From: Gnetum montanum
Taxonomy: Eukaryota; Streptophyta; Gnetopsida; Gnetales; Gnetaceae
NCBI GenBank assembly: GCA_015680685.1
Contig: MNCI01004895.1
Location: forward strand, 216,099 to 280,098
DNA: 64,000 bases
Direction: 5' to 3'
Shown here: positions 21,185-33,863 of the stretch, piece after piece
Layout: each line of letters opens with the position of its first letter
How positions within the stretch are numbered: position 1 is the stretch's first letter
The notes under the pieces: generated by a model
What the model saw: only the letters and a program-made list of their open reading frames with translations
Databases searched by the model: none
Told to the model about the DNA's origin: nothing
Position numbers and translations under genes: made by a program

Positions 21185-23874
21185 TGCTAGAATGATGTCT
21201 CCTAATCATACAAAAAAGCCAACAATCATTACCACTCCAACACAAGACATAAATGGTGAACTTATCATTATGGAGAGATAGGAAAATCCATGCATCCCTA
21301 ATAGTATAGGGTGTAGTTATGGACCAAAAATTTAAAATATTAACACAACCCACAACAAAGCTAAGGAATAAGTGTGGTAGCAAAAACTAGTCTACGTAGT
21401 AGCCACTAAACCAAAAGACCCCTAATGACTTGAAAGTGAGAATATAAAACTATTTCAAAGATGCATGGAAGAAATTGATCTACTTATTAGTTATAGACTT
21501 AAGAAAATAGAGGACTTAGACACATATATCTTGCACTTTGATTATACACTAGAAAAGGATATTAAACATGAAGACCTGAGAATTAAAATAGAAAATCAAG
21601 AAGAAGAAGCAAAGACTTCTGGACTCCCCAAAATGAAAATACCTTTAAGTCCAAATGAACATATGTCTCCAAATGATCCAAATAAGACTATCACTAATGT
21701 TAGATGTGCTACCACATGATTAATTAAATTAGTAACAATGAGAGATGGAAAACTGGTGATGTATAACTAGGGGATTCTATGGTCCATCTTCCAAATATTC
21801 AACCATAAGATTAGTCATGGGGAAGATGCTCCATATTGTTTCAAGAACTAATAAGTGTTTTCCATTTTTTTGTTTTACAACTTTTTATCGTTTTCCTATT
21901 TCTTCCAAAAATTTTTGATTCTTAATATGTTTTCCATTTCTTAATTTTTTCTCTTCTTTGAGTTATTTTCTTTATGTTTTATGAATGTATTTTATGTTTT
22001 TGTTAATAATATTGCCAAGTCATGATGTAGAATTAAATGCTATGTGTTAAGGTTTTTGTGCTATGCTATCAAGATAATTGGGTAAGCAATTTTGTAAAGT
22101 AGTGAGACCACCTCATCCATTCCTCTAGTTCTCTAAATAAAAGGTCTTTTTCATCAATTAATCAATGAACTAAAATTAATCAATGATCATTGTACCTTGA
22201 AGGAAGAGGGAATGACCAAGGAGAAATGGTAAAGGATGTGACCTCAATGGGACTTGTTGGATTTTCTTCTTGACTTCCTTAATGTAGTTTATGACTTCTC
22301 TTGGAACGTATCATCACTCCTCCATCCACTAATAACAAGAAGCTAAAAGCCTTTACATGGTGTGGTTCCCATCCAAAAAGAAGAAGAAAAAAAACAAGAA
22401 TGAGAATTCAAAGCACACCCCTTAGACATAATAATGGGCTACAAGCATTGGTTATGGAGCTAGAAGGACATGTTACCCATGCTTGAAGCTACCCCTCTAA
22501 CTAAGGCCCTTTCTTCCCTTTTTAGAGTGATTATTGTTCTTTGGGGTGGTTATGGACTCATGGTGGTTGGTAGGAAGGAACATATCAATGCAAGGTCATT
22601 GTTTATGGTATGAACCTAGTCTGAACTTGGATGGATACGTATGTTGATCATTTTAATCACATTTTTCACAAGAACCTATTGTGGACATGGTCAAGTACCT
22701 TACATCCTAAGCTCTGCAATCCCTTCTCATCTCATTATTCACCTCACTACTGCATGTGATAGTGAGCCTTTTGGTTTTGTATAGTATAGTGCAACATCCT
22801 AACCATGGTAGTTGTGTATTTTTTGGAATAAAGGCATGATCTACATTTAACTTCTAAGGTGACCATGGACATCTATAAATGTGGTTATGCAAGGGGCATT
22901 ATGGTAGGAGCCTGCTTTGGGAAGGACCCACTTGCATAACTTTTATTGATAATGGCTTTGAACTAACATTCACATCTTCCAGAACATCAATGATAGTTTC
23001 TCTGAATTTATGCATAATTTTGAGACTACTCATCCCTTTCAATTACTTTTTTACTCTTTCCTATTCTTTTGTTAAAACATCCTTCAAGTTCAATATTTCT
23101 TGGCCATCTTTTGAATCAATCCTTTGGTTTTAATTATTTGAAAACTTGTGTGCTTTGAAATTTTTTCTAACATCCTATTTTTGAACATTGTGGTAACTAA
23201 TAGTAATTAATTAAAGAAAAATGTGAACAGCTTGAGGATTTTAGTTACCTCATAGCCTTAGGCATAGTATGCTATAATCACCTTGTGCTTAAATGAAAAC
23301 TAAGGAATCTGAAAATGGTTAATTATTAAGGAAAATTTACCAATACTAATATTGATCCTTTGGTGACTATGAGTGATGCTAAAAGAAATGCCTAAGGAAG
23401 AAGGTCTTTTGTCAAGCATGAAAACAAAGCCAAGAGGGGGACAACAGAGGATATGTCAATGGACAAATCATAGCACACACAAGATAGTAGCTGAAACTTT
23501 ACATGTTTACTAGATCCATGGGGTGATGAGAAGAAATTTCAGTTCATCCTTTAAGAATTTTCTGCATAACTATAGAAACATCAAAATAACAATCAATGTT
23601 AGAAGTTTGCCACTTCTAGTAGCAATAATAAGAATAATCTTTAATGGAGTTTTGAAGACCACTGTAAAATTTTGTAATTTACAATATCTATCTAGTCATT
23701 TTGTCACTCTATCATTTTGTCTACATTCACTTGAATAAAATTTTATAATGTGGCACTCAGAGTTAGTCAATAGTTATCATTAGTCAATAATCCCATCATT
23801 CCTAATTTTTTGTGAAGAAAGCTCAGTCCTATCTTGTTAACTTGAGGATGAGTTTTTACTTAGTCATGAGGGTA
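21185..23874 (+). other. Element B 3' internal region without pol
   Basis: This part holds a short open frame at 21465-21719 (84 residues, MEEIDLLISYRLKKIEDLDTY...) of unknown function and then long AT-rich sequence. Parts resemble 31800-33230 of element C, which lies between its integrase and extra ORF. No polymerase motif is visible in any frame. Confidence 0.55.
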
Positions 23875-24871
23875 TGATGAAGCATCAGTTGGCTTCATTA
23901 AGGGATGCCTCAATTCATGTTGTTACATCTGTTGGCTATGTTGATGCAGCCATGTTGTGGTAGATGCCTTGATGCATGTTGTCACATCTATTTGAATAAA
24001 AAGTTAATTTTTGTTAACTTTGATATTATATATTGGAGCCCCAATATCAAATACCTAATATTAGAGGCTAAGATGCGATGTCAGATATTCGATATTGTGT
24101 GATGTGTGCTGACCTATAAATATAGTGCTTGGGTGCATGGCTTGGACATAAGTTCTATTAATAGAGTAGCCAAACTCTTGTAGTTTCATGTTGCAGTTTT
24201 AGAGAATAATTAGTGAGTGCCCATAGTGTGAATCTAAGTTAGTTGTATGGTGTCTTATTCGAGTGGCAATGTACCTGGACACATTCCATGAACGATAATA
24301 AGATCAAGATTAATTATTATTCATTGTAGCACTTTGACTTAGACTAGATTTACTTTCCATGCAATTTACTTTGCATGTACTTAATTAATATTTACATTTC
24401 CATGCATATTAATGAATTTCCAAAATGAGCATGACCAATTTCAAGTGTAAATACATATTCGCTTGGTAACCCTAGTAGCATTATTGCTTGGTTCACCCAG
24501 TAACATAGTGCTTGGTAATCCCAGTAGTGGATATGTGGGTTTAAGATGTGTACAACAAGTTGGGAATAAAAACTCATCACCTGTAGGCTAGCTTAGACTT
24601 TACTTTCTATTCTTAATTAGATTAAATAATTAGTTTCTTTATTATCATTAGGAGTAGCTTGGGGTTGAACAACATCAAGAATCATATGCCTCACTCTAGA
24701 CTAAATCATAGATGACAAAGCTACTACTAGTCCAAGTGGGAACACAGCAAACTATGATCAAGGCATAATGATCTAGAAACACATCTAGTCCCATCCATGG
24801 AATTCAACTAGATCATGCATGAACATTTGTAATTCATATAGTTGGGTGTAGGGGTACCTCACTGCTCATCA
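23875..24871 (+). repeat. 3' LTR of element B
   Basis: It starts TGATGAAGCATCAG and ends CTGCTCATCA, and pairs with 18163-19151. It is preceded by ACTTGAGGATGAGTTTTTACTTAG, the same pre-LTR tail as in elements A and C. Confidence 0.88.
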
Positions 24872-24876
24872 GTAAG

Positions 24877-25584
24877 TTAGATTATAGCATAGCTCTTGTA
24901 GTTTTCTTCCTAATAGTTAGAATATTTTTCTAAGTGCCCACAATAGGAGTGAAAAGGTATATTGATCTTTGTTCAAGCATTGATGTACCTAAGCACTTCA
25001 ATATGATCAACAATAAAGATGAGCTTTGCTCATAAACCTTGTAGCACTTGGAATAGCTTAATATTTCCTTTAAGCATTTAATATTTTAAACAATCTTATT
25101 TAATGTTTTTAAGTAATTAAGCCATTAATTAAAAGAGATTAAATAGTAATTAATTAAACACATAAGTGTAACCACTTCAAGAATATGCTTGGCACTTGAT
25201 AATCCCAATAATGCTTAACATTTCATAACCTAATAGTACTAAATGTGTTCAAGATGTGTATGGCAAGTGGGAGTAGATACTGATGTTAGGATTTGTTAGA
25301 CATTAGCTAGATTATTAGATTGATTAATATTCAATTATTTATTCTTATTCCTAGGTGGCTAATACATAAAGAGATAGAAAATGATAAAAACCATATGCCT
25401 TAGATATACTTAATGATACTGTTATATTCACAAGTGTAACTAGGAAGATAATGATTGCAATAGTTGATTCACCCTCCTAGAACCAGTGTACTTAGAAGGC
25501 TAGAAGTCCTTAAAATTCGACCGAATCATGTGTAAATGCTTGTGATTCATATGGTTGGGTGTAGGGTATACTTGCCTCTCATCA
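24877..25584 (+). repeat. 5' LTR of element C, second part
   Basis: It continues the C LTR after the B insertion: TTAGATTATAGCATAGCTCTTGTAG here matches TTAGATTGTAGGAGAGCTCTTGCAA at 35664, and similarity runs on to the LTR end CTCATCA. Confidence 0.87.
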
Positions 25585-25603
25585 TTGGTGTCATTGCTAG
25601 GGA
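25585..25603 (+). promoter_or_regulatory. Primer-binding site of element C
   Basis: TTGGTGTCATTGCTAGGGA directly follows the LTR. It matches the tRNA-Asp-like site of element B except for transitions. Confidence 0.6.
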
Positions 25604-25764
25604 TTTGTAGTTTGCTATGTGTGCTCTCTAGGACTTAGTGAAAATTATTTAAGATCATTGGAATAAATCCTAAAGTCACAATCATTTGAAAAAAAAAATT
25701 ATTATTATAATAAAAAAATAGTATTATTTTTTATCCTAACCAAAAATATCTTCTTCTTACAATC

Positions 25765-27200
25765 ATGATAAATCAAAATTACCTATGCCCCAAGAATTCA
25801 AAGTGGTGTATACTCATCCAGATGAGTTTGTGCTTGATTTCACCTTCATCCTACACCAAGATGAACAACTGTGGTGGAGTGATATGGAGGGAAACATTGT
25901 GTTACCACCTAATCAATATATTCCTACAATGTTGCTCCAAACTCTTAATAGGTTGGGTATTCATGATCTTCACAAAGAATATGTTGTGCAAGACCATGAC
26001 TATCATGACCACTATACTAGGAAAACATAACGTAAAAGATATCAACATCAAGAGAAGCACCATTAAGCTATGAAAGGGAAACACTTTACTAACCCCTTGT
26101 TCCTACTAAACCAAAACAATAATGAGGATCCTTCTTTTAGAATTTCTCAACATAAAGATTCTCCACCCCTTGACTTCAGTGAATGGGGCTTGAACCTAAA
26201 CTTATAGTCCACTATCAAAAATCCTACTTTAGGCAAAAGTGGAAGTTAAGGAAGGGGCTTGTGTAAGCCTCATGATAATGATAAATTTGAAAATCATGAT
26301 CATGATAAGTAGAGAGGAGGTGGAAGACACCATGATGGTGGTAGTCCTTCTTCCTCTTCATCCTTTTCATTTGCATCTTCTTCTTCCCCTGAGGCTAATT
26401 GAAGCTGTAGAGGATGAAACCATGATGGAGGTGAACAATGAGACAACAATGATCATAGACCTCACAATGAATGAAGGGGTAGTAGAGGAAATCATAGGCG
26501 TTATTGAAATCATGATGATGATGAGCCTTTGCTTGTAACTCAAAGCATGCTGAACATCATAGAGGTAGCATGAATTCCAACCAGGTATGTGAAAGATATT
26601 AAAATCAAGAGGTTGGATATGAACAATATCCCTATATTTGAGGGGGAATATAACTCAAATCCATAGACCCATCTTCAAGCCTTTCACGATGCCTATGCCT
26701 TAGATAACATAGATAATGATTGAAAAAAACTTAAGCTATTTCCTAGGACACTCACAAAAGAAGTAAAAAGTTGGTACCACTCTTTGGATTGAGAATCAAT
26801 TCATAGATGGAGTACGATGCCTGAGTTATTTAATGAAAAATATTAGACGTACTCCAGAGTATCCAACTTGAGAAAGTAGATCCAAGGATGATGATAAGGA
26901 ATACATGAACCCTTGGATGTAGCCATGGACTAGTATTATTCTCTTTTGCACAAATGTTCTAGCCATGGTTATTCTTAGTGAGAAAAAATTTACCATATCA
27001 TAGATGGGCTTCGATCAAAAATAAGAAGAACTCTTGGGCTCTATGCCCAAGGGAGACTATCAGAGCTTAAAGCCCATCAAATCCAAAGGCTGATTGAGTA
27101 GGTTACAAAAGAGGAAGGAGAATTGAGGAAACAGGAAAGTGTTGAAGAATATAATTAGGATCCTTCTATAAAAAAAAAAAAGGAAGGTCTAATTCTGTAA
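25765..27200 (+). pseudogene. Element C: gag
   Basis: The region opens with a readable N-terminal frame (25785-26030, MPQEFKVVYTHPDEFVLDFTF...). It then has a Ser- and His-rich stretch and, from 26580 to 27130, the gag core: LDMNNIPIFEGEYNSNP, LQAFHDAYALDNID, KKLKLFPRTLTKEVKSWYHSLD, MPELFNEKY and TYSRVSNLRK. It is the same domain as in B and D but is broken by several stops. The capsid function is lost in this copy. Confidence 0.8.
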
Positions 27201-28266
27201 TAGTGAGGAGGAGACATCACTTGATGAAATGATGTAGTAAAAAACCTTGCTAATAAGGTGGAAAAAATGTGGGAATCTTTAGATGAAAAATTCCAAACAG
27301 TTTTAAAAATTATCGAAGAATCCAAAGAACAAAGTAGTGATCATGATTGAAGAAGAACAAAGGAAGCTAAATGTTCCTACAAAAGGGGTAAGGGTAAAGC
27401 TGTTGTAGTAAAAGAGGTTGTGGAGTCAGAATTTGATAATGATGGTGGGTGTGACATCTGCCAATATGAACATCCTATGAAATGTTGCCTTGTTGTGTCA
27501 CACTTATAGGAATATAGGGTGTACACTTTGAATCATAGGCTGGAAAGAAGGCAAGCACCTAGAAGATTGCCTTATCCTCAAGGCAATCCCAAATAGTCCC
27601 ACCAGCAACAACAAGCTTTCTATCTAAGTGGAGCTCCACGAAAACGATATGAGTAGTATCATCAATGGTAGCATCCACAGTTGTGGGGGATGCCATCGCC
27701 AAGGTAGAAATACCTTTACAAGAAGCTAGATCCATATGGGTACTATGTTTAGCAACCCATGTCTTCACATGACTCTTCCAATCATGCTTCTTTTTAGCAT
27801 CACTATTACGCTCTAGAGCACTACAAAGCCCATTCTTCATCTCCCAAAGGGGAATCCTCATTTCATCAGTATCCTTCTCATCCATTAGCACATGTCCCTC
27901 CTCCCTCAACCTAATTATCTCCTACTCCATTCATGCATGATGAGATTCTTGCACAATCGTAGCAACATAACACTACCAAGGTCGTTAACTTATAACTATT
28001 TTCTCCACCAAGTGGTTTAAAATCTAGACCTATAAAAATATTATTCTTCTAAACCAATAGCCTTACAAAGCCCTCACTGACCCATGTGACTAATTGTCCT
28101 ATGTCTCCTTCATCCTCTACATCTATTCCTTTCGAGAATCTTTCAAACCAAATGCCTTTCAAGATTCACATAGTTTTGTTAACCCACATTGTATCTAATT
28201 GGATCAAGGCTAACAACATTCCATAGAAAAGAGCTAATCTTAGGAGTCCCCTTGTGGGAATGACCC
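27201..28266 (+). other. Element C: spacer between gag and protease
   Basis: This is decayed gag tail and linker DNA. A 116-residue frame on the minus strand (27909-27559) looks like chance: it lies antisense to the element and has no recognisable domain. Confidence 0.4.
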
Positions 28267-28279
28267 ATGCAAGGCTCCT

Positions 28280-28545
28280 CTTTATTTAGATTCTGGTGTC
28301 AATATGATTTCTCAAAAAACGTACAAAGATTGGAACCTACCTCCTCTCAAGAAAAGGAACATTTATTTAGAATTGGCAGATCAATCCATCACTTTTCCCT
28401 TGAAATTAGTGGAGGATATTGTGATCATTATTTATGGGTGGTTCTATCCTATTAATTTTCTAATGATCAAGGTCAACAACTATAAGGAAAACTTCCTAAT
28501 CATTATGGAAAGGACTTGGTTGAGGACTGTTGATGCATGAATTGA
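28280..28545 (+). pseudogene. Element C: aspartic protease
   Basis: The frame reads YLDSGVNMISQKTYKDW, then LELADQSITFPLKLVEDIVI and INFLMIKV, the pattern of a Ty3/Gypsy retropepsin. The DSG here stands for the catalytic D-S/T-G or DLGASVN motif of this lineage. The frame stays open from about 28280 to 28540 but is cut off from gag and RT by stops. In intact elements this enzyme cleaves the gag-pol polyprotein. Confidence 0.75.
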
Positions 28546-29179
28546 CATCAAAGATGTTTCCCTAGAAATGTTCAAGGAAAATGCTTTTGAAAAGATTAAG
28601 AAGAAGAGAGTTCCATGCATCATGTATAGTGATACATGGTGCAACTGTGTGTAGAAAATTTGGTCTATAAAAAGCACATCAATCAAAGCATGCAGATAGT
28701 GTGTAGATGAATCTAAAATCCAAAAGTACCTATGCACACCAACCACAAAATAAGAGGGTACCCAAAGGTTGACAACTAATCTTAAAAGGAACATACTTGT
28801 CATGGAACAAACTAAGAGCTTAACTAGTGCCTATGTTATAGGCATGGATGAACTGGTGCAAGTTCATTACCAACTCTCTAATGATTAACCTGATGACACT
28901 TATTAGGGATAGCTAGAAATCCCTAAAAATTTTTAAGCATGAGCCCTTAGAGTTAAAAACTTTACCTACTAGCATGGAGTATGCATTTCTAGAAAATGCC
29001 AAGCTAGTTGCTCCTAAATAAAAAAAGATGTTCCTAAATTTAATTAATAGATGGCCAAAACCTTTGCTTGGTCATATCCTAAACTCACTAGGATTAATCC
29101 TAGGATATGCTAGCATTTCATCTATATTGATCCTTCTATCAAGCCAAAGAGATAGTTGTAGTGGTAGCGGAAACCCAAA

Positions 29180-30400
29180 TTGAAGCATATCATCAAAGAG
29201 GAAATTGAATAACTCCTCAAGATGGGGTCTGTCTATCCAATTGTGAATAGTGAGTGGGTTAGTCCACCTATGATTGTGCTAAAGAAAGGTCACAAGTGAA
29301 GGCTGTGTATTGATTTCAGGTTGTTGAACATGGCAACCTACAAAGATCATTTTCCATTTCCATTTGTGGATTAGGTGTTAGACACCATTTTAGGGAATTA
29401 TTTTTATAGCTTTCTAGATAGTTATAGTGGCTATAACTAGATTCAGATCATGTTGGGGAATCAAGCCAAAACAAAATTCACAAGACCTTGGGGGATCTTT
29501 GCATTTAGAAATATGCCATTTGGCCTATGTAATGCCTTTGCAACTTTCCAATGCCTTGTCCTTAGCATTTTTTAGTAACAGATTGGTAGTGGCTGGAAGT
29601 CTTCATAGATGACTTCTCCACCTGTGGTGCTACGATTGAGTAGGCGTTGAACCACCTTGAGCAAGTGCTTAAAAGATATCTAAAGAACAACCTTTGGATC
29701 AATTTGTAAAAGATCCATATGATGGTCTAGGAGGACATTGTGTTGGGGCATAGAATCTCACAAATAGGGATTGAGGTCAATCCTAAAAAGATTAAGGTCA
29801 TCCAAGGAATAACCCACCAACTGGAAATCATTAAAGATGTTTGATGATTCCTTGGACACACTGGATACTATTGGAAATTCATAGAGAATTTCTCTAAGAT
29901 TGCTAAATTGTTGGTCGAGCTTACAAAGAAAGATGCTCCATTCTTATGAACCAAGGAATGCAAAAAGACATTCTAGCAACTCAAAGAGAAGCTCATAGAA
30001 GCTCAAATTCTATGAGTACCTAATTGGTCTCATCCATTTCACATCATGATGGATGCATCAAACTATGCCTTGGGAGCTATGCTTACACAGTTGGATGATT
30101 AAAATCATCCTTATTACATCCATTACACAAGCTTAAGCATTGTAGATGTACAACTAAACTACATCATAATAGAAAAAGAGCTAATGAAAATGGTTTATGC
30201 CTTGGAGAAATTTAGGCACTATGTTCTTGGATACAAAGTGTTTGTGCACAATAGCCATAGTTTCATTTGCTTCCTCATAAATAAGCTGATGGTGAGCCCC
30301 TATGTCATATGGTGGTTGGTGATCTTACAAGAGTTTGATCTTATAATTATAGATTTAAAGGGAACTAAGAATGTGGTCATTGATTAATTATCTTAGTTAC
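29180..30400 (+). pseudogene. Element C: reverse transcriptase and RNase H
   Basis: In interrupted frames I read IIKEEIE-LLK, VNSEWVSPPMIVLKKG, LCIDFRLLNMATYKDHFPFPF, FLDSYSGYN, RPWGIFAFRNMPFGLCNAFATFQ (the PFGL-NA-ATFQ motif), and later SLDTLD and NFSKIAK-like residues. RNase H follows with MDASNYALGAMLTQLDD and LALEKFRHYVLGYKVFVH (30184-30260). The catalytic YVDD region around 29600 is damaged. The region closely parallels 1-1140 of element A. In living elements it makes cDNA and removes the RNA strand. Confidence 0.82.
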
Positions 30401-30619
30401 AATGGAACAACAAAGAGGAGGAGAGTCCACTCTCTGATCAATTTTCTAATGAACTTCTCTTTGCTAGTGTAACAAATGAATAAGTGCCTACTAAAATCAA
30501 ACTAGTATGATGACATCCTCACTTATCTTCTTACTAAGGAGATGACACAAGACTTGGATCATAGGAAGAAATAATAGTTTCTTCATCAAGCCAAATGCTT
30601 CATGGAAATCAACACACAC

Positions 30620-31800
30620 CTTTACAAGATGTACATTGATGGCTTAGTTCGTTGCTGTGTTACTGATCCTAATTAATTGCATGTTTTCCAAGATGTTCAT
30701 GAGGGCCCTTGTGGGGACCACCATGCAAGAAGAAGCATGATCATTAAGATCATGATGGTAGGGTATTATTAGCCAAAAATATTTAGGGATGTCCACCAAT
30801 TCATCTACTCTTATAAATGCTATCAACAACATGGTGGGATGACCACTCAAATGGAGGATTCTCTATAGTGCATCCAACCACTAGAACCCTGTAGCATATG
30901 GGGCATAGACTTCATGGTTTTCATCATGTCCATGCCAAACGGAAAGGCATATAGAATAGTCACTATTGATATTGCATAAAATGGGCAAAAGTAGTAGCTA
31001 TCGTCAACTGTACATCATCTACTACTACTCGATTTATACAAAAAAAATGTTTTAAATAGGTTTAGAGTGCCATGTGCACTGATTTCTAACAATGGAACTC
31101 ATTTTATAAGCACTACCTTTCACAAACTCATGTAATTCTTAGGAGTTGAACATTAATTAACAACACCTTACCACCTCAAAGCTAACGATCAAGAAAAAGT
31201 TTCCAATAGGGAAATCTCAAAAATCCTAACTAGAACAATTAGCAACTATAGGAGAGATTAGAGTACCAAACTTAACAATTCCCTTTGGGCCTACTACTTC
31301 ACATGGAAACTTCCTATAGGCTACTCTCCCTATGAGCTAGTGTATGAAAAATTATCAACTTATCCAATTCAATTCAAGCTCTGTACACTTTTAATAGCCT
31401 GTGACCTTAGCCTAGCATAAAAAGAAAGGTTGATCAACCTTAACATGCTAAATGAGAATTTATTGGTATCCTTGTTCTTAAATGAAGTGCATAAGGAATT
31501 CAACAAAAAAAACTCCATAACTTCAAAATAAGGAAAGTTAAATTTCATCCTAGAGATAAGGTCCTTTACTAGAATCCCACACATGTGCCACAATGAACCA
31601 AGTTCCAAACATTGTAAAAAGGGCCTTATACCATTTACAAAACATTTTTTTGGGGCCATGTTAATATATAAACTTGAGAGCCCAAATAAAATGCAATTAG
31701 TCAATATACAACAAGTCAAACATTTCCATGAGCCCAAGCAAGCCAATGCAAAGCAACGTCTCTTTAGATGGACAACCTTGCTCAATCTTTTGGATCTCCT
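30620..31800 (+). pseudogene. Element C: integrase
   Basis: The zinc-binding part shows VHEGPCGDHHARRSMIIKIM and a C-Y-Q-H continuation near 30650-30830. The core begins with CSIWGIDFMVF (first catalytic Asp near 30900). The second position reads LISNNGTHF, so the expected Asp is Asn, and the Glu region is YHLKANDQEKVSN. A WAYYFTWKLPIGYSPYELVY stretch near 31290 is typical of Gypsy integrase. Stops and the lost Asp make it inactive. Confidence 0.78.
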
Positions 31801-32465
31801 CTTTTCAACTTAGTTGTGGGGGAGATGGCCATCTATGTTAATCATATAAGTGGATTTTTAGCTTTTGTACTCTTTTATTTAACACTTTCTTTATTTTTAC
31901 ATCCTTTTTGTTTTACAATGTTATTTTTCCAATTTCTATTTTACAACATCATTTTCTTGAATATTTTACAATTTCTTTTATATTTTACTTTATTTTTTGT
32001 GTGAATTTTCTTATTGTTTTCTAATAAAAGTGCTTTATTTCCAAGAGGACACAATGATGTTGTAGATATTTGCTAATGGTGGATTTTACTTAATATTTTT
32101 AATTACTAATGTCTATTTTCTATTTTTGAATTTTGATGATTGATGACTAAGACAAAGTTCCTTTTTCATGGAATAGGTAGTGAGTCCATGTCCACCCATC
32201 GACAAATTCTATGGTCTTCCTAGTTTTGGAAATATGCAGTCCCTTTCATTAATGAAACTTTAACAAACTTCTGACCTTGGTGGCTTCTAGACTTGTGAAA
32301 GATTCAAAGGTTTGAAAAGGGTGTGACTTGAAGGGGACTTTCTACTTACTCATGTGCTTTTATGTTTTCATGGCTTTCTTACTATTCCATGTAGACCAAT
32401 AACAAAAGGTGAATAAGTCTTTGCATGGTGTGTTCCCATCCAATAATCCATAAAAACATAAAATT

Positions 32466-32507
<42 letters not shown>

Positions 32508-33300
32508 TTAATTCAAATAACCTTCCTTAGACAAAAATAATGGGATAAAAGCACTATTTATAGGACTAGAAAGACATGTTACCCATGCCTAAAGGTTCCC
32601 TCCAACTAAAGCCCTTTCTCACTTCCTACTTCTCTTTTCTTCTCTAAAAGGAATGGTTATTGTTTTGTGGAAGAATTCTTGTGTCTTGAGGAGGCACTTT
32701 GGTCTTAGAGTGGTGATGCAAAGTTATTGAAAGTAGTTGATTTTGGTCTAGACTAAGGATGGATTTTATTATGTCATTTAACCGTAAAATCCACAAGGGA
32801 CTTCCTGTGACCGTGATTAGGAACTCCATTCCATCTTCTCTCTCATCTACTAATGCTTTCCATAATGCACATCACTACTAGTTTCCATGTTTTGTCTGAT
32901 GTCTTAGTTATATGTTTTGAAATTCTTAAGTGGATTTTTCTAGCTTTGGTCCTTAACTTCTTATAATCATTAATCAACTATGGGAGCCCACAGACTCCTT
33001 TGTTGAGGTTATGCAAGGACAAAAAGGGCATGAGCCTATTATAGGGAGGACCCACTTACATAACTCTTGATTGGGATAGTAAGGCTTCTTATTCTTTAGC
33101 ATTTTCACAATTGAATCTTTTGCATTCCCCATTAGTTACATCCAGTTGTGCCCCTCTGTGACATTTCTCCATCATTCTTCAATCAAACACTGCTCTTTAT
33201 GGAGCATCATACCCTCTTCATGCATTTCATTATGTTCTAGGCTTCTTGGGCTTTCATAAGACTCTAATTTGATGCAAAAACTCGTTGTTTCTATTGCTTT
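31801..33300 (+). other. Element C: long spacer after integrase
   Basis: There is no gene here. It contains a (GA)n microsatellite (32467-32506) and AT-rich stretches. Parts align with 21840-23150 of element B. Confidence 0.5.
32467..32506. repeat. (GA)n microsatellite
   Basis: About 20 uninterrupted GA units. The length of such a run is often uncertain in assemblies. Confidence 0.95.
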
Positions 33301-33309
33301 TGTCCAAAG

Positions 33310-33445
33310 TCAAACTTTGGTCAATAGCTCCATCGATTGGATCTCGTCGACGTAGCTATCCACGTTGACATAGTTATCCACATCGATGTAATCTAGTTCA
33401 TGGGATCCCATCGATGCGTGGAAAAAATAGTATAAATATAGTACA
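33310..33445 (+). promoter_or_regulatory. Possible internal U3-like promoter before the extra ORF
   Basis: A run of loosely repeated ATCGATG / CGTTGACA / GATGTAA motifs at 33325-33420 ends in a TATA box (TATAAATATA at 33431-33440). The same sequence style, GATG-type repeats followed by TATATAAA, is seen in the U3 of the LTRs of this family. It lies about 420 bp before the ATG of the extra ORF. This is a prediction from sequence layout only. Confidence 0.45.
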
Positions 33446-33863
33446 ACACTTAGAAATTTTTGTAATTTTGTTTCAAACACTAGGAGATTTTTTCCATTTT
33501 TCAAAGCCCAAGCACCTTCTTAAGCCTATAACATTCAAACCGCTTGTCCGATTTTTGTCATTTTTTAGTCCTCTTACTACGAGAGGTATGCTCTTCATCG
33601 TGGGGGCCACAAACCTTAAATTTTGTAGAAATTTTTTTAAAAAATATTCTAACTCCCCCAAAGGTTTAATGCATAAAACAACATTAAATCATCAATTTAT
33701 GAATAGTCAAATCCTTTCAACAAACTCTAGTAACTCAATTAATTAAAATAATATTCAAATTATTAATCTACCATGGTCACAACTTAGCCTAAGTATAACT
33801 ACCCAACAAGATAAGGTATAAGTTACACATTGTATGCTAATCCTTGCTTATATTGTGCCACAT

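Larger units (their letters stand above)
18163..24871 (+). mobile_element. Element B: gag-only LTR retrotransposon inside the LTR of C
   Basis: The LTRs are 18163-19151 (989 bp) and 23875-24871 (997 bp), both TGATGAAGCATC... to ...CTCATCA. A primer-binding site follows the first. The 4.7-kb interior holds gag (19533-20663) and a 3' region similar to that of C (for example the CTTT-CATGGTGTG-TTCCCATCCAA and ACCCATGC..AA...CCCTCTAACTAA-GCCCTTTC stretches), but no protease, RT, RNase H or integrase motif. The flanking 5-mers are ATAAG and GTAAG, a target-site duplication with one difference. B is probably a non-autonomous derivative that would need pol from a relative. Confidence 0.83.

Noticed and set aside
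27559-27909. 116-codon minus-strand frame inside element C
   Set aside because: It is antisense to the element and has no recognisable domain; it lies in decayed gag tail DNA.
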